Shown here: positions 57,587 through 64,000 of the stretch, piece by piece
Numbering within the stretch: the stretch's first letter is position 1
How the letters are laid out: each line of letters begins with the position of its first letter
Notes under the pieces: model-generated
Database searches by the model: none
Told to the model about the DNA's origin: nothing
What the model saw: the letters and a program-made list of their open reading frames with translations, nothing else
Source: Bradysia coprophila
Lineage: Eukaryota > Arthropoda > Insecta > Diptera > Sciaridae
DNA length: 64,000 nt
Direction of reading: 5' to 3'
Assembly: GCF_014529535.1 (NCBI RefSeq)
Contig: NC_050735.1
Location: 11,543,739 to 11,607,738 of the forward strand
Made by a program: the position numbers and the translations under genes

Positions 57587-59694
57587 ACAAATCATAAAAA
57601 AATATAATTCCATCGTCAATCTTCATCATTTCTGCGACAAATTTAGTCAAAAATTGATATCATTATTTCTGAGCAGACGCAACATAACCATTGTTCAGGA
57701 GGACCACTCAGTGCCTTTAGACATCCGAAAAATGGTATATGTGTAGCAAATTTTCCGGACAACAATATTGTAGAACATTATCTGAACATATAATCATTGT
57801 TTCAATCTGAAATATGAAAAAACACAACAGTGAAAAATTAGATGTTTCAAAATATTTCTTCACTTTGACCACATTTTGGACCACCCTATGTTGTCCAAAA
57901 AATTTCTAGGGTTTAGGAAATTTAATTCGCTATCGATTTCATCCATAAAAATACGAAATATTTTGTTCAGAGTGTTCGAAAATGGTCGAGAACTGAAATA
58001 GTGCACTCTAGACTTCCCCCTCCTTTTCCCGAAAACTGACAGGATTTCAGCTTGGCACCCGAACTTCTCTTTTTCATGGTACCAAGGGCTATCCAAATCA
58101 CCCAAGACATCCCGTGCACCTTTCATGGACACAGGCACCAGGCACTTCCGTGGCTGCTGGACTAGAAGATATTGAGCTGGTATAAAAAATTTCCGTTTAT
58201 GAAGTTTCTCTGCATCTCGTAGGGAGAAATATTGAGAAATATTGAGAAATATTTAACCAAATTTGGTATACAGATAAAAATATTGACCAACACCTAAATC
58301 TTTTTTTTTTTTTTGATTAACAGTACTCGACCAAATCGTTTGAATAAGTAATCCGTAGAGGAATTAAATTTTATTCTTTTAGGCCCTGACTTTTGACGCT
58401 TGTTTACTATGCGCTGAAATGAAAATCTCATTTTAATGCGATCAAAATGTTATGTGTAGTGCCAATTAGAGAAAAATAATTATTCTAAACCTCCCTAACA
58501 ATAAAAAACGAAGAAGCTTTTTTGTGAATCTGGAATGGGAAATTAAGCAGATTTTTTTTTTTTAAATTACCTGGCGAGATTTGCACTTGGGACCTGCTGC
58601 ACTACAGTCGACAATCGCAACAACTGCTGCAATTTGATCTTAATCCCAACGTGGCTTATTTTGAACCGTTATTTCAAAGAAACTAATGCATCGTGGGATT
58701 AAAATGCAAATTGTCAGATGATAAGATCGTCAGAACGTCACTATTTTTTCATGATTTTCATTTTTACATTCTTCTCTTGATTCTTCTGTTTTTAGAAAGT
58801 TTGTTTTTGAAAGTAATCCCATCAGCGATCTACCCTAAAAAATATTTCTAGATCCCTAGTTCAGAAACAAGGTTGAAATCAACGCACTTCAAGCATGAGT
58901 GCTATCCTAAATAAGGAACGGAGACTTCGCAGTGTGCCACACAACTGTGAAACACTGTAAGTAGTATATTAGATATTAGATAAGGAATTTGATATTCCGT
59001 ATCCAGATGAGTAAAAGTGTCCGAGGGCTTTACCCCGAATTTGTAGAATGTGGGACCTAATCTGGTAAGGTTTGGAAATTTTCTGCTCCAGGTTATCATT
59101 CGAAATATTTTTGTCAGTGCGTCGTTTTGCATATGATTACAGTCCAACATGGTTACATGTATAAACGTGGCATAATGAATTGCATTCTTCGTAAACGAGG
59201 GGCAGATATTTGTAAATGTTGTTGACAAAGGATTTTCGAAAAGACACAATCCTCTGAGAATTTTTTATTGATTCTGGTACGATTTTCTACTTTTTATTTG
59301 ATTTTCTTGCGCTTCCTTGGATTTCCTATGAATTTACGAAATTTCTTGAGGATTTTCTATGATTATGAGGATTTCCTTTCAAAATTCGTTGAAGTATCTT
59401 CTAACCTTCTAGACCTTCTTTTGACTGACAAAGGATTTTCATCAAATAAAAAAATTTGGAAAAATTCTTTTGAGAATACCTCGGAGATCATTAGGCCGGC
59501 ATGGTCCATCTAAGAACTTGACCCTAAAGATCTTACAGAGATGAGATAAAAAGAAGAAAGTGATGAAATTCCGTGGTCAAAGCATTATCCACGAGATGCT
59601 ATTAACTGAAACTGATTTCCATTCGCACTTTCAGAATAAAAACTCGCTTCATATTGTCGATTTCAATCAAATCAAAAAAATTTAATTTCCAATT
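57587..59694. other. Intergenic stretch, nothing firmly recognised
   Basis: A minus-strand frame at 59249-58902 (115 codons) has a protein-like composition, including NPLSTTFTNICPSFTKN and SRKFPNLTRLGP. It is loosely reminiscent of an F-box/leucine-rich-repeat remnant, but I cannot support that. A triple AAATATTGAGAAATATTGAG lies at about 58221-58250. Confidence 0.35.
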
Positions 59695-61077
59695 TTACAA
59701 ATCGGCTATGTGGCAGCACATTGCTCTGATACCAAACCAACTTTCTCGAACTATTCGAAGAATTTCAGTTGCAGGCGGATGAAAGCATCCTCCAGCCAAT
59801 TCCATTACCATTACGTATGGTATTTTAAGTGTTCCATACGCGTAGTCAGGACTACCGCCTGCCGCAACATGCTGATTAATAAATGCTACAGTTCCGCATC
59901 GGTAAATGTTGCCAGTTTTCTCTTTTATTGCTATCTGACCGATTTTTGCCAACTTGTGAAGTTCACGCCAATTGTCGGGTGGTTTTCTGTGGAATACGAA
60001 CGAGTGAGATAAAGCAGGCCAACGAAAGTAACAGATTACGTTGGATGCTGCGAAAGTGATTCATTACCTGAGTCGAAAATCTTCTTCATGTAATGGATCA
60101 CTTTTGCAGTGGGAAAACTGCTATGTAATGATCAACTTTCGCATGGGGCATACCTCGTATAGCCGAACGGATACATAAACGCCTTTGAATACGAATGTAA
60201 AGACAGATAGAATTTGCAATTGGTCTTGATCGAGTGCATGATCGTTTTGAGCATCTCACTTTCGGGTTCGGAAAATGCCGTTTCACCGCGATACGTGTGC
60301 TTGGATGGACGGGAACAAGCCGATTTCCAATGATGGTCAAAATTGCGATTACAATCGGTTCCGATGTATTTTGTGCCCGTAATTGGCTTACGGGTTTTTC
60401 GCCAAAAGGGAAACTGAAATTTGTGGATAGGTTTTAGGATTAGAGACAGGACTCTCAACGTGAAAATATTTTCAACATCGAAATAAAATCCCAATGAAAT
60501 TGTCAACCACTTTCTCACTGCTTTCCAAGCAAAAACATAACTGCAACACAATTTCGATAAAAACACAACTTACGTTCGTATGACTGTACTCATATCCATC
60601 AACATTAACAATCGGAACAATCAGAAAATCCAACTTCCTCAACAAATGTGTATTTCGTCTAAAGTTTTCGATCAATTGATTGATGCAATAAACAGTTGTT
60701 GCAACTGAAACCCATTCTCTCCCATGTATACCACCATCGATCAAAACTACTGACTTCACTTCCTCTTTCGGTTTCAATTTTATCTTAGCGTGAGCACTTT
60801 TCGTGTTACCACCGTTCCGTTTACATTTATATTTCGCATTAGCCGATTTGAATTTAGCAGATTTAACGGGTCGATGGCATGGGGGGATTTCATCGTCACT
60901 GATGTGATTGTAGGAAATTTTGATGTATTTCACGGGTCGGCCCTCATAAGATTTACCACATTCCGTTACGGTTACAAATTTTGGATAGCTGGCCGCTAAA
61001 TAGTCCATGTATTCATTCACCTCATTGTGACGGAGATAATTTGAAAATAAATCGTTTATTCGAAATGTCGCTGTCAT
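59695..61077 (-). CDS. M14 zinc carboxypeptidase (carboxypeptidase A/B-like), no visible signal or propeptide
   Basis: Three exons in consistent phase: 61077-60574, 60413-60154 and 59986-59695, giving 351 residues. Zinc ligands and active site by family alignment: HGRE with H118 and E121, H241 in LSLHSYS, R173 (FPFWRKTR), N190-R191 (CNRNFD) and the general base E317 (VMVMELAGG). These match H69, E72, H196, R127, N144/R145 and E270 of bovine carboxypeptidase A. The position of Tyr248 is a histidine (H294, in FINQHVAAGGS), and the specificity position 255 appears to be proline (GGSPD). A lysine-rich insertion of about 47 residues (about 59-105) precedes the zinc motif. The start at 61077 begins almost at the mature-enzyme border, with an in-frame stop upstream. 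It therefore either lacks the usual secretion signal and activation peptide or has upstream exons I did not find. Confidence 0.85.
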
Positions 61078-62125
61078 TCCGTGTAATATTACAATTAATC
61101 GACACACCAAGATTTAACCGAAACAAATTGTACTTAACGTAAAGCAAATAAAATTGTTCCCTTTACGATCGTAGTTGAAAAACCGCGCTAAACTGTGCAC
61201 AAAACGACAAATCCGGAACGACTATAGTTGATTGTGACAGTATACTATGCCGAAAAGCGGTGGTATACTTTGCCATTATAATAATAATTTTCCGAATGAA
61301 ATATACCTCCATCCTACCGCCACATTTCGTTCATAATCCAGAGGCAAATATTTTCACATTTTTACAGAAAACAAAACGAAAACAATTCGAAAAGGAACTT
61401 ACTATACGGCTGTGACATAAATATTTAATGACGTAGATAAACTACAAATTATTTAAATGTTTTCGCTCATGAAGCAATCCGTGAGACCCATCACACTCAT
61501 CCACGTGACAATATTGCTCAGAGTAGTGACATTTTCGATAAAAAGATGAAAAGTAGAGTTTTCGTGCGAATTTTGTTGGTCCGAGGCGTAGCCGAGGTCA
61601 ATAAACACGTAAAAACGAGACTTTTTATCCCGGTCTAAAGGCTCGAGCATGGAAGTTTCTTGATTTTCTCAAAAATTATTCAAAATTCTCTTCGAGCATT
61701 TCAAAAATTTTGACAAATTTAATTTCTTGATAATAGGCCCTGATCCCGCTATTTCGGAACTCCTACAAAAGAATAAAATTTGAGGAAAATTCAACGAATT
61801 ATAGAGAAGGTATGGGGACTGTGGGTGAAAAACAGCTCCCACTTTCAAAGTTTGCATACAACTAGAACTGAGTAAAATTACTGCAATTCGAAAAACTTCA
61901 TCCTTACACGCACATCACGTCGCTCTTTCATATCTTCAGATATGGAATGATATTTCCATACGGTACTGATGTGGCTTCAACTTTGTTTTGTTCTCTGCAT
62001 AGCCTGGTATAGATTGGTAAAATGTCATTCCTTTATTAAAAAAATCAAAATGCGCTGCGGTATTCTGGTAACCTCGTTACCGGGATTTTTTTTTTACTAA
62101 GGAATTAGTTACTTGAAAAATTAGA
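61078..62125. other. Upstream of the carboxypeptidase; no signal/propeptide exon seen
   Basis: I searched the minus strand for an exon encoding a signal peptide and propeptide and found none I could support. At 61540-61640 lies a dispersed repeat (GAGTTTTCGTGCG, CCGAGGCGTAGCCGAGGTCAA) shared with about 21130-21200. At about 61730-61740 one end of the GGGCCTATT hAT MITE family (AATAGGCCCTG) survives without its partner. Confidence 0.5.
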
Positions 62126-62288
62126 CTTCACCGAATGAACCACCGGAAAATGTAAGGACCAGGAAGTTATTTTTCCATTTTTGGTTACCGGATAAGGTGA
62201 ACATGGAAATAATATTGTCGTCCTGATAAAAACTAACGGGAAAACTAATTTCCCGCTCCTTACATTTCCTGGTGATTCATTCTGCGAA
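62126..62288. mobile_element. MITE with imperfect inverted ends
   Basis: CTTCACCGAATGAACCACCG and AAAATGTAAGGA on the left pair imperfectly with TCCTTACATTTCCTGGTGA and TTCATTCTGCGAAG on the right. Its interior has no coding content. Confidence 0.6.
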
Positions 62289-63606
62289 GCCTACTTTTTC
62301 CGGCAAATAAAACAAATGTACCAGGCTGAAATGGGCAGTCCGAAGTTCTTTTTGGATTATTTTTATTGAATGAATGACACTTTACAAATTTTAGTCATTC
62401 ATCGCCCGAAGGGGTTTTGGGTAGACATTCCTATTTGTACGCTTTACTATATCTTTCATGTTTAATACGTTCAATTGCCAGAAGATCACTACAAAGTCGG
62501 TGTTGGTAATTGTGCATCCAATCTGGCCACGAATGTCAATATTACGAATTTCAAGTTCCTAGACTCTCATAGGTTTAAGCTTCCAGTTTTAAATCCATCC
62601 ACAGCCAATAATGTCCTCCAACAGACTTATGAGACCGACTTATACACCCCCGGTATATTTATGATGAAGGAAAAATATTGTTGTAATTATACGGAAATTT
62701 AATTTCTTGTTGACTTTTGTTCAAATGAAAACATGCAAACACGAAGCTATAATTGTCTTTAAAAATAAATTCGGTGTACTCTCACTATTTACCACTATTT
62801 AGTATATCGTCTCTGTGTCAGCTATCGTTAATCATAAACGAAAAAAAATGAAACTAAATTGAATTCCCATTAAGTCGTATTAATTTGCAATAATTTGAAT
62901 AGAACTGGTATAGAGAGAAAAATCATTTCAATATTTTATATTCCTCGAAAATGTAATTCCCATTTTTAAAGGAAAAATCTTTTTTATTTTCTGTTTATTT
63001 TATTGATAAAATAATCAGGGAAACGTTAGCGTGTTTACAGGGTTTTTATTCTGTTAAACATAAAATATGGACTGATATGGCATTGATTTAATTAAATGAT
63101 ATAGAGTCAGTTGATTTGTTTGTCTTTATACCGAATATAGACTCAGTGAGTCTGACTCACAGTGGTTGGTTTTTTTTACATTCATTGATGTTTTACCATT
63201 CGCTACATATTGACTAATTTTTCATATGAAATAAACATACACTGCAGTGGTGTCGTGTAGGATAATAAATAGAGATTCACGGCAGTTTAGTCTATCAATC
63301 AATTCTGATACACAAATACACGATTTTTCCTTTTCCTTGCGTCGACACAGCACTGTTACATACGGTTCTATACAAACGAAAAGATTCATTCATATGCATT
63401 TTACCTTGTTGAAAATTTGTGAAAATATATGTGCTATTTAGTAATTGATTCAATCCACAATTTTGCGTATTTAACATATGAAGCACTAGATTTCATTACA
63501 TAAGTCATTTTTTCAAGAGTATATGAACCGCTGAAGGTAATTCTAATCTGCAAGAACTCAAACACAGAACCCATGTTTCTGATGAATTCAAGTGCAGCGA
63601 GGCTGC
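62289..63606. other. Intergenic stretch, nothing recognised
   Basis: A plus-strand 75-codon frame (62475-62702, MPEDHYKVGVGNCASNLATN...) matches no family I know. No other exons or RNA genes were seen. Confidence 0.35.
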
Positions 63607-63715
63607 TAGGAATTTCGCGCCGCGTTATTCACAATAATTGACAAAATGACACATTTTGTATAAGGAAAATGTCACTTTGTGGGTTATTGTGAATGACACA
63701 GCGCGAAATTCCTCA
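63607..63715. mobile_element. Hairpin MITE with GGAATTTCGCGC termini
   Basis: GGAATTTCGCGC and TTATTCACAATAA on the left are inverted on the right as TTATTGTGAATGA and GCGCGAAATTCC. The centre ATGACACATTTTGTATAAGG also pairs with AAAATGTCACTTT. Total length is about 110 bp. Confidence 0.8.
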
Positions 63716-63782
63716 ATACCAAAATTCACTTCAATTCTACTGGAAATCACTACACTAAACTAAATTTGGCAACAGTTACGAT

Positions 63783-63880
63783 TTTTGGCCATTCTTCTCA
63801 TTGTGGTGAAATTTATTGGCGCCTTTTTTCATTTTGGCGATACGCCAATTGCAAATCGCCAAAATAAGAAGAATAGCCAA
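63783..63880. mobile_element. Short hairpin MITE with TTGGCCATTCTTCT termini
   Basis: TTTTGGCCATTCTTCT on the left is mirrored by AGAAGAATAGCCAA on the right. TTGGCGATACGCCAA sits at the centre as an inner palindrome. Beyond 63880 only a short direct repeat (CCAGCAATACAACG twice) is visible up to the window end. Confidence 0.65.
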
Positions 63881-64000
63881 GAAACCAGTGGCATATTACC
63901 CCAGCAATACAACGTAAATGAGAATTACGATACCACATGCCAGCAATACAACGATCTATTCATTAATTTCTGTAAGAAAATTTTAGGTTTTCAGTCTTTT

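Noticed and set aside
61077-61110. Hydrophobic N-terminal extension of the carboxypeptidase as a signal peptide
   Set aside because: It would need a non-ATG start (TTG) directly after an in-frame TAA, so translation from 61077 is more likely.

Overview
The window is AT-rich eukaryotic nuclear DNA with short introns (many of about 55-80 bp), canonical GT-AG splice sites and many MITE-type hairpins. The protein set (Cp190, the insect form of MTF-1 with its C-terminal cysteine cluster, CYP4, Wntless, NVL/smallminded, MRG15) points to an insect, almost certainly a dipteran. A nematoceran such as a fungus gnat fits, but that is inference and I cannot fix the species.

Layout from left to right. 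0.2-1.5 kb: a 5'-truncated LINE on the minus strand, then a MITE. 1.5-10 kb: gene-poor DNA with a SINE remnant, a hAT-type MITE with exact 8-bp target duplications, an 18-bp minisatellite and a near-perfect palindrome. 10.1-11.7 kb: a CYP4-family P450 (minus). 16.1-17.1 kb: a peroxisomal-type DHRS4-like reductase (plus). 19.1-26.7 kb: the metal-responsive factor MTF-1 (plus, seven exons, with a 4.7-kb intron full of foldback and MITE repeats). 29-31.2 kb: repeat DNA, including a LINE 3' end. 33.0-37.5 kb: MRG15 (minus), with one chromodomain followed by two complete linker-plus-MRG-domain exon cassettes. 38.9-42.4 kb: the double-AAA ATPase NVL (plus), divergent from MRG15. 42.9-46 kb: a TIR element of about 1.1 kb and a tRNA-derived SINE. 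46.2-49.5 kb: Cp190 (minus). 52.1-54.4 kb: Wntless (plus), divergent from Cp190. 54.9-55.3 kb: a 23-bp minisatellite. 55.4-59.7 kb: SINE remnant and a long hairpin. 59.7-61.1 kb: an unusual M14 zinc carboxypeptidase (minus). 61.1-64 kb: more hairpin MITEs.

The genes do not form one pathway. Cp190 (insulator), MRG15 (H3K36me reader) and MTF-1 (metal-stress transcription) are chromatin or transcription factors. NVL works in ribosome biogenesis and Wntless in Wnt secretion. CYP4, DHRS4 and the carboxypeptidase are metabolic or digestive-type enzymes.

The strongest candidate for something new is MRG15. A single 5' set of chromodomain exons ends in phase 1 and is followed by two tandem 3' cassettes (B then A). 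Both cassettes have phase-1 acceptors, both carry an internal phase-2 intron at the same place, and both keep an intact MRG domain. This predicts two mutually exclusive MRG15 proteins of 383 and 365 residues. A second candidate is a pair of introns, in MTF-1 and Cp190, that share a hairpin-MITE motif and have direct repeats across both splice junctions, as expected for introns gained by insertion. All exon joins were worked out by hand from reading frame, phase and protein-family similarity; no transcript data were available.
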